From Lamellibrachia columna (taxonomy: Eukaryota > Annelida > Polychaeta > Sabellida > Siboglinidae): a stretch of 64,000 nt of DNA. The translations under genes were made by a program, and so were the position numbers. The notes under the pieces were generated by a model. The model had not been told where the DNA came from, did no database searches, and was given only the letters and a program-made list of their open reading frames with translations. Below are positions 21,347-31,700 of the stretch, piece after piece (positions within the stretch are counted from its first letter, which is position 1; the number at the start of each line of letters is the position of its first letter). Where the stretch lies: NCBI GenBank assembly GCA_963662155.1, contig OY759263.1:39721044-39785043 (forward strand). Reading direction: 5' to 3'.

Positions 21347-23281
21347 GTCAGTGTCAACACAAACACACTATGTCCTTCACCGTGTCACTGTCTCAAGGAG
21401 TCATTGTCACATGAGAGTATAACTGTTGACACAATATATTTGAAAATGAATAAAAAATTGGTTTCGTAGCAAAGTTAAGAATTGGTCTCAACCAAAAATC
21501 AGATTAAGATGATAACTATTTCACTGTGTCTTGTACAATGTAATGTTGAGTACCCAACAAAATGCCAAATGATGTTAGCTATGTGGTGTCTACTAAAAAC
21601 GTTTTCCTTTGCCATGGATTTTCTTGTGGTGTATAATTTTATGGGGCATCTTAAATTTAGTATAGCAAAATAAGAAAAAGGAAATAAAGTTAAAATTAAA
21701 GACATTTGAAGATGGACACAATCTTTAAGTTTTAAATGTGATTCATACAATTTGAAAAAACAATTTGGAAAAACGACCAACTCAAAATGTTATTGGATTT
21801 ATTGTTATGGTGTTGACATTTCTTAAGTTATGGGGACATCACTTACATTGCTAAAAGCTGAGTGCGAGTACGAGTATATTCGTAGTAGGAAATTCTCCAT
21901 ATAGACAAACGAATGCCTACCCCTATAAACAAATGGGAAACCCAAACATACAGTTACCTTTTACAAACCCCTCCATTTTAGAAACAGACATGGTATGATT
22001 CATAAGATCAGTTTTTGGTTGGAGCCCCTTCTTAATTGCAGTTAACAATTCATAAACCACATGCTTTTATATAATAATACTCATTAAACCAATATCTTTG
22101 TAGTGCACCAGTGACTAAACATTACCCTCCCCCCTAAAAAAACATGAACATAATTTGAAGGGGTAGAGATGAGAAGATTTGTCCAAGTTGCAACAAAGGG
22201 ACGTGTGGCAATTGGAATAACGTTTGTTTGTCCTTGTTTTGAATAAAGACAACATGAGACCAATTTACCTGCTGATGCATCAGTTCAGTTTGTCTTCTTT
22301 TGGTGCACAAAGCAGTGTTGCAATTTGCAATCTGTTTATATTAGAAGTTTGCAATTTATATGTTCTGATCTTAGACTACTGGTTGTTGAGAGTAACTGGT
22401 TAGCACATGCCAATACAACAGGCTCAAAATCTCCTTTGTAATTTTTAGCCAGACTGCTGACACCAGATAATACTGGTGTAGGAGGCAGTGTGACTTGAGT
22501 CACCTTACTTCTACAGAGGAAGACTCAGCTGGCAGTTCTTAACAGTTAGCACTGTCAGCCAGTGCCAAGAGGCATCAAAGGCATTTCATGGCTAACTGGT
22601 GGGTTAACTGATGAATGGCCCTTTATGGACATCCTGGTGGCTTAATTAGACAAACTGATTATTGCCTGACCTGGTAGTCTACAATTGTTTGCCTAACAGG
22701 GTGTTTCTGACTTGGAAAAGATGCTGCCTGTTGCCTTTTTTGGGTATCATAGTCATGGTTATTGGAGAATGGGGTGTACTACCGGTATGTGTAGGGATGG
22801 TAAGGGGGGTAATCAATCAGAAATAACAAAGTATTTAAAAAATGGTTGAACATTCAAATACTTCTGGAAAGTTTAATTTTGTACATGACCCATAAGTTGT
22901 ATGAGTATGAGTACTTCAAAAGTACTTGAGTACTTCATGTACTCGTACATGAGTACCAAGTACTTCCACCCCATGTCTGATACTAGTAAGAATCCTAGCG
23001 GTGTCATCATGGTGTTGTCATGTCATCAGCAAGTTGTCACCATAACAGCTCATACGATGACACATTATTCTTTGTATTTCAAAGTATTATGTGCAGCCCA
23101 TTCAGGGTTCATAAGGACATTTATTATTTAACTGAGAGATAACTTAAAATTAAAAAACAAGTTATGAATAAGAATGATTTTGTATGTTTGGTTTTCTTTA
23201 CTGGATGCTGGTATTGATGATTGTGTCGGAGCAATATCACCAGTATCATTATGTGTCATTGTTGGCGTAACTCTGCTTCAG
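21347..23281 (+). other. MICOS intron 2, 1.9 kb
   Basis: No gene inside. A stretch at 22895-22970 is dense in agtact/gagtac words (agtacttgagtacttcatgt and tactcgtacatgagtac), which resembles the terminal part of a hAT-like nonautonomous transposon. The partner end was not found. Confidence 0.5.
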
Positions 23282-23336
23282 GGCCAGATCGACAATGTGA
23301 CACACAAGTGGTCTGTGGCCAAGGCACACACGAATG
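23282..23336 (+). CDS. APOO/APOOL-like: MICOS subunit, coding exon 3
   Basis: A 55-base exon encoding GQIDNVTHKWSVAKAHTN and the first base of the next codon. Acceptor ctctgcttcag, donor g/gtgagt, phase 1. Part of the amphipathic region before the membrane hairpin. Confidence 0.9.
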
Positions 23337-23929
23337 GTGAGTAGCTAGGTCTCTTCCCTGGCTGTTTATGGTCACATCTCTACTCTCTCTACTACTGCCA
23401 GGCACTTTCATATGAGCAACCAGTATATTTACATGCTAACTGCTGCAAGAAAGCCTAGATAGAGTCGAGCATTTAGTTTACGTTTTCTTTCCTGAGTTGA
23501 AACTAACACTTGGGCTTTCCACTCCGTATTCATCCATATATCGATTTAATTTCGAGATTGCCCAACCCTTTTGTTTTGATGAGCCTCTGAGCTCAGACTT
23601 CCAAGGGTTTGGACACAGTAGAAGTTTACATATTATTCTGATTATCTATTGGTGATGAGATGACACTTGGCTGCAATCGTACTACTAGTGAATCCTGATG
23701 AAATGCAGTCATGTGGCATGCTTAGGGCAGCCACCATGAGACCATGGTTGTAGAATAGAACAAAAAGTAGTGTGATTAGCAGCATGTGGAGTCAGCCAGG
23801 TTACCCAGAACAGACAGTTGTGGCACAAAGTAGCTTTTAAGTATGAAAGCAGACTTACTGGTCAATTCCATTTAACCAATATATGAAGTCGTTAGGTTCC
23901 CATGCAATCAATACATACATGCAATCAAT

Positions 23930-24001
23930 ACATACATGCAATTGATACATACATACATACATTCATACATAAATACATACATACATACATACATACATAC
24001 A

Positions 24002-24033
<32 letters not shown>
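23930..24033. repeat. (CATA)n microsatellite
   Basis: Tetranucleotide cata/acat run preceded by three imperfect 14-base copies of catgcaatcaatacata. It lies directly against the fold-back element at 24034. Confidence 0.93.
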
Positions 24034-24034
<1 letters not shown>

Positions 24035-24175
24035 TGAAACAGTATCTTACAATGTTTGTCCTTATATTAACAAATAGCTGTTTAATAGTGTATCCATACT
24101 AACAGTCATTACAGCAAAGTAAGTAAGCAAAGGCAACACCATACAGTTTTGCTAAACAATGACTCGGTGTAATAA

Positions 24176-24220
<45 letters not shown>

Positions 24221-24310
24221 CCTTTGCAGTAATGACTGTTAGTATGGATACACTATTAAACAGCTATTTGTTAATATAAAGACAAACATTGTAAGATATT
24301 GTTTCAATTT
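24034..24310. mobile_element. MITE-like fold-back with about 88-bp terminal inverted repeats
   Basis: The left arm (24034-24120, from attgaaacagtatcttacaa) and the right arm (24222-24310, ending ttgtaagatattgtttcaat) are nearly perfect reverse complements. About 100 bases separate them, including a (TA)n run at 24179-24217. Small size, long inverted arms and no ORF suggest a MITE or fold-back element. Target duplications are not clear because of the neighbouring microsatellite. Confidence 0.8.
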
Positions 24311-24463
24311 TAAATTCTTCTACTTTCTTCTGAACTGTAAGAAGCTATTTCTTCCAGGTTAAAAAAAATCTGGTTTAAACCACAGAGAAAATATCCACTG
24401 GAAGAAACTGCCAACTGAGATTAAGCAAGTGACCTGTGACTGTGATTGGTTGTGTGGTTTCAG

Positions 24464-24559
24464 AAAGCCTCACGTACATCCAGGAGGACGCTGGCCTTCT
24501 TCCTCGCACGGCCCTCATCACAGTGGCTGGCCTCGGGGGCATTGTGGCCGGGTACAGAG
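24464..24559 (+). CDS. APOO/APOOL-like: MICOS subunit, coding exon 4
   Basis: Encodes ESLTYIQEDAGLLPRTALIT and VAGLGGIVAGYR plus one base. The glycine-rich end is the first membrane segment of the MICOS hairpin. Acceptor tggtttcag, donor g/gtgtgt, phase 1 at both ends. Confidence 0.92.
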
Positions 24560-24984
24560 GTGTGTCAATCCTGCTAAAACAATATTAAGTTTGGCTACAA
24601 AAATTTTGGAATGGCTGGGAAAAGTATAAATTGGTTAAGAACTTTAGACAAATATCTAAGCGATAAAACATCTTAGAGTGAGCCCAAATGTTTGTACGTA
24701 TGGTGTAGTTGGATTCAGCGAATCACACATCATCATATTTCTAATGATCAGTTATTAGTGTGGTTTCCTGCCCCAGTGACTGGTTGGCAGGTGTTCCAGT
24801 CATGCGGCATTGAATGCTTAATTTGTATTCAGTTATCAGCATGAACACCACCATACAGATAAACACTACAAAACACTGGTCGAATAGCAACTTAAGTAAT
24901 GTTGTTTGATTGATTGTCGGAAATATTTACATCAAGAAAGGAATTATGACCGGCATGTGGTGTCTTAATAATGACAAATGTGGA

Positions 24985-25041
24985 TTATCATCATAAGTGT
25001 CATGGTGATGTTGATGTGTGTTTGAAGGTGGTATCATAAGC
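24985..25041. repeat. Detached leading unit of the exon-5 splice-acceptor repeat
   Basis: Reads ataagtgtcatggtgatgtt, gatgtgtgtttgaagg, tggtatcataag: one full unit of the repeat found at 25576-25913. It is separated from the rest by inserted sequence at 25042-25571. Confidence 0.85.
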
Positions 25042-25571
25042 AGGGTTGTTTGATTTAAATCATTTATTTATTGAAATAAATCATTGATTTATGAGTTTTT
25101 TATTTCCCATTTTTTTAATCGCTGATTTATATGAATTTAACACAAATAATTGTTTACAAGCATCGAGAACAACAAAGTTTTGTATGTTTTTTTAATACAA
25201 AAGCACAATGTACGCACACTTGTGTAGTTGTATTATCACCAGATAGCCTGATAGTCAAATATTTTATGACATTGTGTATGTTAACTATGTTAGAGCTATT
25301 CCCTATCTGAATGTAGGGAAGCCACACAGGCTTGTCTTCAAGAGGAAGTATCTTTTCAAGTCAGATGCCCTGAGTTAAAGTCCACTTAGAGCTTGTGCTA
25401 GTTGTTACCAATTCAGTATGTTGACTAAGCGAGACAGTCTTGGTGACAATTGTTTAATACTGTACCAGTTTGCAGTCTGGTTGGAGACCTATAGAGTATA
25501 CAGAGCCCTGGACAGGTGCTAATCCACCCTCTCAGGTGGACATTGCCTAATGTCTTTATATAAGCAAAAAT
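25042..25571. mobile_element. About 530-bp insertion splitting the acceptor-derived array; hAT-like left end
   Basis: The insertion starts cagggttgtttgatttaaat, a form common at the ends of hAT-type nonautonomous elements. It interrupts an otherwise continuous 41-bp repeat phase. The right part (25240-25570) resembles a separate degenerate repeat with ccctggacaggtgctaatcc. No matching right inverted end was seen, so it may be composite. Confidence 0.45.
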
Positions 25572-25575
25572 CATG

Positions 25576-25913
25576 TTGGTGTGTGTTTGAAGGTGGTATC
25601 ATAAGTGTCATGATGATGTTGGTGTATGTTTGAAGGTGGTATCATAAGTGTCATGGTGATTTTGGTGTATGTTTGAAGGTGGTATCATAAGTGTCTTGGT
25701 GATGTTGGTGTGTGTTTGAAGGTGGTATCATAAGTGTCATGGTGATCTTGGTGTGTGTTTGAAGGTGGTATCATAAGTGTCATGGTGATGTTGGTGTATG
25801 TTTGAAGGTGGTATCGTAAGTGTCATGGTGATTTTGGTGTATGTTTGAAGGTGGTATCGTAAGTGTCATGGTGATGTTAGTGTGTGTTTGAAGGTGTTGG
25901 TGTGTGTTTGAAG
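25576..25913 (+). repeat. 41-bp minisatellite made of copies of the exon-5 3' splice site
   Basis: Seven full units and one truncated unit, each containing gtrtgtttgaag/gtggtatc(a/g)t, identical to the true acceptor and first ten bases of exon 5 apart from R positions. The rest of the unit is aagtgtcatggtgatgttg. The array ends exactly at the real exon. The other introns' arrays do not share this unit. In the phase of exon 4 each decoy exon would stay open for 13 codons and then meet TGA. Confidence 0.93.
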
Positions 25914-26063
25914 GTGGTATCATGCGCAAGTTGTTCTACGGTACAGTGGGGACTTTGGCTGGTGCCTCCCTCTGTTACCCGAATGAGGCTGTTGCGATTG
26001 GTCGGATGGGATGGCACTTCACCATAGACCAGGCAGAACAGGCACTCGGCAGGAACATACCAG
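25914..26063 (+). CDS. APOO/APOOL-like: MICOS subunit, coding exon 5
   Basis: Encodes residues 133-182: GGIMRKLFYGTVGTLAGASL, then CYPNEAVAIGRMGWHFTIDQ and AEQALGRNIP. It contains the second membrane segment and the YPNEAV motif. The acceptor tgtgtttgaag is weak (AAG, purine-rich) and is one of nine near-identical candidates in tandem. The real one is fixed by the phase join and by the family match that follows. Donor g/gtaagt is strong. Confidence 0.92.
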
Positions 26064-26312
26064 GTAAGTCATAGCAAAGTCAATGCCTTTTGTCTCTACA
26101 TAATTGTTGGTGGAACATCTTTACGTATACACTATAAGATAATTAATATCAATAGGATATGATGTTATCATGTTGATGTGTGCTCGACATCACATTGTAC
26201 AAGACATGGTGAAAAGGGTTTCTTTTTAATCTCATAGTTTGGAGGAAAACCAAGCCCTAACTTTGCTAGGATACCAAATTTAGTCATTTTCTGCACTTCT
26301 ATTTGTTAATGC

Positions 26313-26650
26313 ACGTTCTGTTGGCCAGTCTTGTGGAAGTGCACTTGTCTTCGTTCTGTTGGCCAGTCTTGTGGAAGTGCACTTGTCGTCGCTCTGTTGG
26401 CCAGTCTTGTGGAAGTGCACTTGTCTTCGTTCTGTTGGCCAGTCTTGTGGAAGTGCACTTGTCTTCGTTCTGTTGGCCAGTCTTGTAGAAGTGCGCTTGT
26501 CTTTGTTCTGTTGGCCAGTCTTGTGGAAGTGCACTTGTCTTTGTTCTGTTGGCCAGTCTTGTGGAAGTGCACTTGTCGTCATCCTGTTGGCCAGTCTTGT
26601 GGAAGTGCACTTGTCATCGTTCTGTTGCCCAGTTTTGTGGAATTGTGCTA
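26313..26650. repeat. 38-bp minisatellite in intron 5, about 9 copies
   Basis: The unit gttctgttggccagtcttgt plus ggaagtgcacttgtcttc repeats at 38-base spacing, with tcg, tca and ttt variants. All ORFs here on both strands are translations of it. Confidence 0.95.
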
Positions 26651-26949
26651 CTATGTGAAGGTGTTTTCTCCAAATAATATAGTGCGGCTGTTTTGGAAGT
26701 GACGTCTTCAACAGTTCTACAGTTTTTTAATTATAATCCAGCTACATCATGTAATAATTCATGTTTTGTGAAAATGCACACTTAGACACTTATGTATGTA
26801 TAGCTAAGAAATGTGCCTCTTGAAGTTTTAGTTGTCAGTGATGACATTCAGCAGACATTCATTCATTTGCCACATGTAGCTGCCTCCTCAGTTCAAGTGT
26901 GTCACTCGCCTCATTTTATGATCATTTTTGCAGAAAATCAAACCTACCT
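26651..26949 (+). other. Unique part of MICOS intron 5
   Basis: No ORF or repeat recognised. It sits between two minisatellites. Confidence 0.5.
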
Positions 26950-27548
26950 AGTGTCCACTACAACATGCTAGCTCTAGTGTCCACTACAACATGTTAGCTC
27001 TAGTATCCACTACAACATGCTAGCTCTAGTGTCCACTACAACATGCTAGCTCTAGTGTCCACTACAACATGTTAGCTCTAGTATCCACTACAACATGCTA
27101 GCTCTAGTATCCAATACAACATGCTAGCTCTAGTATCCACTACAACATGCTAGCTCTAGTATCCACTATGACTTGCTAGCTCTAGTGTCCACTATGACAT
27201 GCTATAGCTCTAGTATCCACTACGACATGCTAGCTCTAGTATCCACTATGACATGCTAGCTCTAGTATCCATTACGACATGCTAGCTTTAGAGTCCACTA
27301 CGACATGGTAGTTCTAGTGTCCACTATGACATGCTAGCTCTAGTGTCCACTACGACATGGTAATTCTAGTGTCCACTACAACATGCTAGTTCTAGTGTCC
27401 ACTACGGCATGCTAACTCTAGTATCCACTACAACATGCTAGCTCTAGTATCCACTACAACATGCTAGCTCTAGTATCCACTGCCACATGCTAGCTCTAGT
27501 ATCCACTACAACATGCTAGCTCTAGTATCCACTAAGACATGCTAGTTT
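26950..27548. repeat. 26-bp minisatellite in intron 5, about 23 copies
   Basis: The unit tagtgtccactacaacatgc plus tagctc repeats at 26-base spacing, with g/a, caac/tgac/cgac variants and one two-base insertion near 27204. It is unrelated in sequence to the 26-bp array at 4511-5192. Confidence 0.95.
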
Positions 27549-27942
27549 ATTGGTGCAAATGTGTTATTTGGTTTTGATGAAATCTTAAATTATTTTAGAC
27601 TGGATCAAGTCAGAATTCGGGCGAAAAAATACAAAAATGGTCCAGCTTTTTATACTCTCTTATAAGGCTATTGAAACTTTCACAATATACCCGACCTAAC
27701 AATCACAGTCAGTTCTTTCGATGTTGTTAATAAAGGTGCACACCCTTTTATTAAACCAACTTTACTTCAGCCATTCATGCGTTACAGATTTGAACATCAA
27801 TAAACCTGATTCGCAATTGGCTAAATTAATTAAGGAGGGAGTTTAAAGTGTCAGGATAAACCAAAAATCTCTGGTAACCTGTGTTTAATGAGATATTCTG
27901 GCTGTCTTGCTGATAACCAGTTGTCTCATATTGATCTTGTAG

Positions 27943-27974
27943 GTTTGAGTTATAAAGAAGAAGAATCTGTCAAG
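27943..27974 (+). CDS. APOO/APOOL-like: MICOS subunit, coding exon 6 (32 bp)
   Basis: A micro-exon encoding GLSYKEEESVK with the split glycine codon from exon 5. Acceptor gatcttgtag, donor aag/gtcagt, phase 1 to 0. Family proteins continue after the membrane hairpin with a polar, acidic tail. This exon is too short for ORF finders and rests on phase and sequence sense. Confidence 0.8.
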
Positions 27975-28049
27975 GTCAGTGCCACAGTTCCTGTGACATG
28001 AATCTACTTGCACCACGATAGGGTGCTTCAGTAGCATTGCATGGCCTAG

Positions 28050-28172
28050 TGAGAATACATGTTACAACACAGCAGCCCCACTGTCTGTAGTCCATGGAAG
28101 CTGTGTAAAGTGACAATACATGTTACAACACAGCAACCCCACTGTCTTTAGTCCATGAAAGCTGTGTAAAAT
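28050..28172. repeat. 62-bp tandem duplication in intron 6
   Basis: Two copies share aatacatgttacaacacagc and ccccactgtct(g/t)tagtccatg, each ending in agctgtgtaaa. Confidence 0.9.
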
Positions 28173-28659
28173 GAAAATAGAATAGTGTATTACAAGATTG
28201 TTCCTTCCATGTTGTGTGCAGAAAAAGTTAAATGTTATTTTTAAGGACAGTATCTGTAAAGTAACTGTAAAGGGTTTGTTTGCTTTTCAAGTTAACAACA
28301 AACATATATTAAATCCACCAAATTTAAATTCTGAGTTAAACTGTAAAGCAGTTAACTTAGGGATAATGACTATACTGCTAGCAGTACATTACTAATGATA
28401 CAAGCTCGTTGTTCACATGACATGTCTCACTTTAACTCCAGATCTGTAAGATGTAATATAAAACAATTTTTGCATATTAAACTTTGATTGGAATGCATTA
28501 AACTGAAAATGGGACTTTCCTATGTAATTACGTACACATTTTTTTGGGTAATTAATTACACCTTTTTTTCTTCATTCAGTGCATAACTCTGTGATTAATG
28601 CAACTGAAAATATAACAAGAACTTGTTTGCTTTCATCAAGTGGGTATATATATATACAC

Positions 28660-28676
28660 ACACACAAGCATGCGCG

Positions 28677-28756
<80 letters not shown>
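28660..28756. repeat. (CA)n microsatellite in intron 6
   Basis: A CA run of about 90 bases, with gc interruptions at the start, directly precedes the fold-back at 28757. Confidence 0.97.
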
Positions 28757-28757
<1 letters not shown>

Positions 28758-29001
28758 CAATACTGGCTCACTACTTCTAACAATAAAGTTAGTTTATCTA
28801 ACAATAAAGTTAGTCTATGAATTATACCACTTTAAAATATGATTCTTATTTTATTATGTACTTTTGTAAACAACTATAATAAAATATAATAGTATTATAG
28901 TTGTTTACAAAAGTACATAATAAAATAAGAATCATATTTTAAAGTGGCATAATTCATAGACTAACTTTATTTTTAGAAGTAGTGAGCCAGTATTGATGTC
29001 T
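28757..29001. repeat. Near-perfect palindrome, arms about 110 bp
   Basis: The left arm (about 28757-28875) and the right arm (about 28890-29001) are reverse complements with very few mismatches. They share tgtacttttgtaaacaacta and attttaaagtgg(c/t)ataatt. The arms are separated by only about 15 bases. The outer end of the left arm (tcaatactggctcactactt) is an inverted unit of the minisatellite that starts in the right arm. Confidence 0.92.
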
Positions 29002-29763
29002 TGAAGTAGTGAGCCGGTATTGATGTCTTGAAGTAGTGAGCCGGTATTGATGTCTTGAAGTAGTAAGCCAGTGTTGATGTCTTGGAGTAGAGAGCCAGTG
29101 TTGATGTCTTGGAGTAGTGAGCCGGTATTGATGTCTTGAAGTAGTGAGCCGGTATTGATGTCTTGAAGTAGTAAGCCAGTGTTGATGTCTTGGAGTAGAG
29201 AGCCAGTGTTGATGTCTTGGAGTAGTAAGCCAGTGTTGATGTCTTGGAGTAGAGAGCCAGTGTTGATGTCTTGGAGTAGTAAGCCAGTGTTGATGTCTTG
29301 GAGTAGCAAGCCAGTGTTGATGTCTTGGAGTAGCAAGCCAGTGTTGATGTCTTGGAGTAGCGAACCAGCGTTTATATCTTGGAGTAGTGAGCCAGTGTTG
29401 ATGTCTTGGAGTAGTGAACCAGTGTTTATGTCTTGCTTCCATAAAGCCAGTGTTGATGTCTTGGAGTAGTGAGCCAGTGTTGATGTCTTGGAGTAGTGAG
29501 CCAGTGTTGATATCTTGGAGTAGTGAGCCAGTGTTGATGTCTTGGAGTAGTGAGCCAGTGTTGATGTCTTGGAGTAGCAAGCCAGTGTTGATGTCTTGGA
29601 GTAGCGAACCAGCGTTTATATCTTGGAGTAGTGAGCCAGTGTTGATGTCTTGGAGTAGTGAACCAGTGTTTATGTCTTGGAGTAGCGAACCAGTGTTGAT
29701 GTCTTGGAGTAGTGAGCCAGTGTTGATGTCTTGGATTAGTGAGCCAGTGTTGATGTCTTGCAG
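28975..29763 (+). repeat. 27-bp minisatellite ending in the exon-7 3' splice site
   Basis: About 29 units of gagccagtgttgatgtcttg plus gagtagt run to the exon boundary. The last unit reads gccagtgttgatgtcttgcag/GTGGAG, so the true acceptor is a unit in which one base (g to c) makes CAG. Units near 28990-29160 carry ggtattgatgtcttgaag. The 27-base period is a multiple of three, so long MSWSSEPVL-type ORFs appear. They are intronic and not treated as protein. Confidence 0.93.
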
Positions 29764-29913
29764 GTGGAGACAGCCGAGAGCAGTCAGCCAGGCAGTGATA
29801 ACAAGAAGGCGACAAAGACTGCAGCTGTCTCCAAGACGAGTGCATCGCTTGTTGACATGGGGATGTCCCGTGAAGAAGACAATGACATGTACACGGAGCA
29901 TGCCAGGAAGTGA
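29764..29913 (+). CDS. APOO/APOOL-like: MICOS subunit, last coding exon 7
   Basis: Encodes residues 194-242: VETAESSQPGSDNKKATKTA, AVSKTSASLVDMGMSREEDN and DMYTEHARK, then TGA at 29911-29913. A polar Ser/Lys-rich tail with an acidic DNDMYT end is in keeping with the family C-terminus. Acceptor ttgatgtcttgcag, phase 0. Confidence 0.9.
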   Translation: METAESSQPGSDNKKATKTAAVSKTSASLVDMGMSREEDNDMYTEHARK

Positions 29914-30086
29914 CAGACCGGCCTATGCCTTCATTCATGTGACACCATGAAACATGTAGACAGAAGCGTGACTACACTTGTGATGTAAGACAGACAATTT
30001 AAATTAAGATCAGTGTCAGTGCATGCAGAACAGTGTATCCAAGACTGAGCAAGTTGTTTCTACAAGTCACTTGTTGTAATGTTACT

Positions 30087-30092
30087 AATAAA
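30087..30092 (+). promoter_or_regulatory. Polyadenylation signal AATAAA of the MICOS gene
   Basis: AATAAA lies 174 bases after the stop codon, with a GT-rich stretch about 20 bases beyond (tgttgtggttctttgtt). That spacing suits a cleavage site near 30105-30115. Confidence 0.7.
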
Positions 30093-30110
30093 TGCTAAAA
30101 TAACAAATGT

Positions 30111-31429
30111 TGTGGTTCTTTGTTCACAACATGCAAGCTCTAAGTTGGTTTACATCAACTAAATTAACATAAAAAATTTGCTATGTAGGGACGATTGATG
30201 AAACCATTTTAAATCGCAGTAAATAAAGTGGTTGGAGGCCAAAGCATTTTTAAGATACAAAATGGGGTTTTGCCCACATCCTGTTTGTTTTCCACTCCAG
30301 TCACTTTGATGTGTTACACCCTATCTTACATTATTGTAATTGTCTCCCTTAGACAACGAGTGAATTTCCACTAGGAGCACTCCCAAAAGGGAAATATGGC
30401 ACTTTTCCATGGCAATTTACCAGACTTTGTTTGAGTCACTCATTTAATTGACTTGGAACTTGGGCTCAACTTGAGCCTTGGTAATGCTGATATTCAAAAT
30501 AAGTTGTATGCTGCACTCAGAAACACGGGAATAAGCAGCCAAAACAACTCCACAAGGCCATAACTTAATGTGACTCGTATGATGGTGACTGTTTGTAATG
30601 TTGACAGGGACATCAGGCTCACAGCCTCCCGACGAGTGCGGCTAGGCAGTCTGCCTGCTACCAGAGCACCTGTGGAAAGAGTTTATCATGCACCCACACT
30701 GAACCCCCCCACTTTGGAGATGCTATGCTCTCTAATTTGACATTTCTTGGGTGTAACCTGAAATGACCTGTCCTTGTCTGACAGTGATCACAGAGTGAAC
30801 ATTGTCTATCAGAAGCGACTGTCAGAACTATATAGTGCATGAATCTGTATGACAATAATATTAATATCATTAATAAACTTACCATTTTGTCATAGATGTT
30901 TCATTAGATAGGTAGTGCAAGCACCATGTCTTTGAACGAATTGACTTGTGACTTGAACCATAGTGACTTGGCACTTTACTTGGAATTCAGGGAAATAACT
31001 CAAGGCTTGACTTGGGGTTCATATACTTGACATTAAATTTGACTAGCACATTTGTGAAATGCCAACAAGTCTGCAGTTTATTGGAGTGGGAGCACACACA
31101 AGCAGACTTGGGGTCAATCACGTTGGAATTGAAACTCAAATATTCGAATTGGTGTTTTGTTTCTAAAAGTAATTGGAATTGGTGAATATGCAATTGGTAT
31201 TTTTAACTACTTTTTCAGTTACATCATGTAACTTTGTAACTCAAATTATTCACTATAAATAATCAATAAAATATAATATGTTGCACACATTTGTTTGCTA
31301 TTATGTATCATAATATGGGGAAATTAAATAAAACTGCTTTAAACAATATAGTTTATGGTATTTTTAGTGCTGAGTATATCTATGGTTGTTCCCATACAGT
31401 TATTTTGATATCTGGATCTGGATAATTAC
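30111..31429. other. Intergenic sequence, no gene seen
   Basis: AT-rich, with recurrent acttgg/ggaattg words (31000-31200) that recur near 32080-32140 on the other side of the SINE array. A degenerate repeat into which the SINE inserted is one reading. No ORF with a recognised domain. Confidence 0.5.
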
Positions 31430-31700
31430 TCGGCAAAGTCCTAGGTTATTGTGCTGAGGGTTTATTGAAGAGTGCCCTCTAGATTTAATGAATCCATCAC
31501 AGGTTTTTTTCCATTTCCCTGCATGGGATATTTTACTTCCCCTGCCATAGACACCAGATAGAAGAGACCAATGGCACAAGCAAAGTGGGGTGACCAAAAT
31601 TGCCGAAGCTTCGAAACAGCAAAGGTGGAATCAAACCACTGTCCTCTCGATTGACAGGCTGGTGCTCTAACCATTATATCACCACTCCTCCCAATACACT
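31430..31700 (-). mobile_element. tRNA-derived SINE, head amplified
   Basis: On the minus strand the head reads tgatataatggttagagcac (A-box) and, about 45 bases on, gtggtttgattccacc (B-box GGTTTGATTCC). Next comes ttcgaagcttcggcaatttt, matching the centre of the SINE at 8436-8770, then a body ending in ggtgtctatggcaggggaag. A related 3' fragment lies at 32716-32826. It is not a functional tRNA, because the acceptor stem does not pair. Confidence 0.8.

Larger units (their letters stand above)
23337..24463 (+). other. MICOS intron 3, holding a microsatellite and a MITE-like fold-back
   Basis: Unique to about 23930, then (CATA)n and the 24034-24310 inverted repeat, listed separately. No gene seen. 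Confidence 0.6.
20425..30110 (+). other. APOO/APOOL-like: MICOS subunit gene, APOO/APOOL (MIC26/MIC27) family, whole coding region
   Basis: Seven coding exons, all with GT-AG ends and matching phases (0,0,1,1,1,0), give one protein of about 242 residues. Family knowledge: these proteins sit in the mitochondrial inner membrane as part of the MICOS complex at cristae junctions. The order is: an N-terminal hydrophobic stretch (residues 8-27), the signature LPLYGDPEP, an amphipathic region, two adjacent glycine-rich membrane segments (about 116-132 and 137-155, a hairpin), a YPNEAVAIGR loop and a polar acidic tail. Length falls between vertebrate APOO (about 198) and APOOL (about 268). No upstream promoter or 5' UTR exon was identified. 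The acceptor directly before the ATG suggests that a noncoding first exon lies upstream. Introns total about 8.8 kb, full of repeats. Confidence 0.93.

Noticed and set aside
28954..29950. 315-codon minus and 178-codon plus ORFs over the 27-bp array
   Set aside because: A period divisible by three keeps frames open. The plus frame passes into exon 7 out of the frame fixed by the MICOS gene model.
31640..31700. tRNA gene on the minus strand
   Set aside because: A and B boxes are present but there is no acceptor-stem pairing, and the sequence is joined to a SINE body. It is called a SINE head instead.
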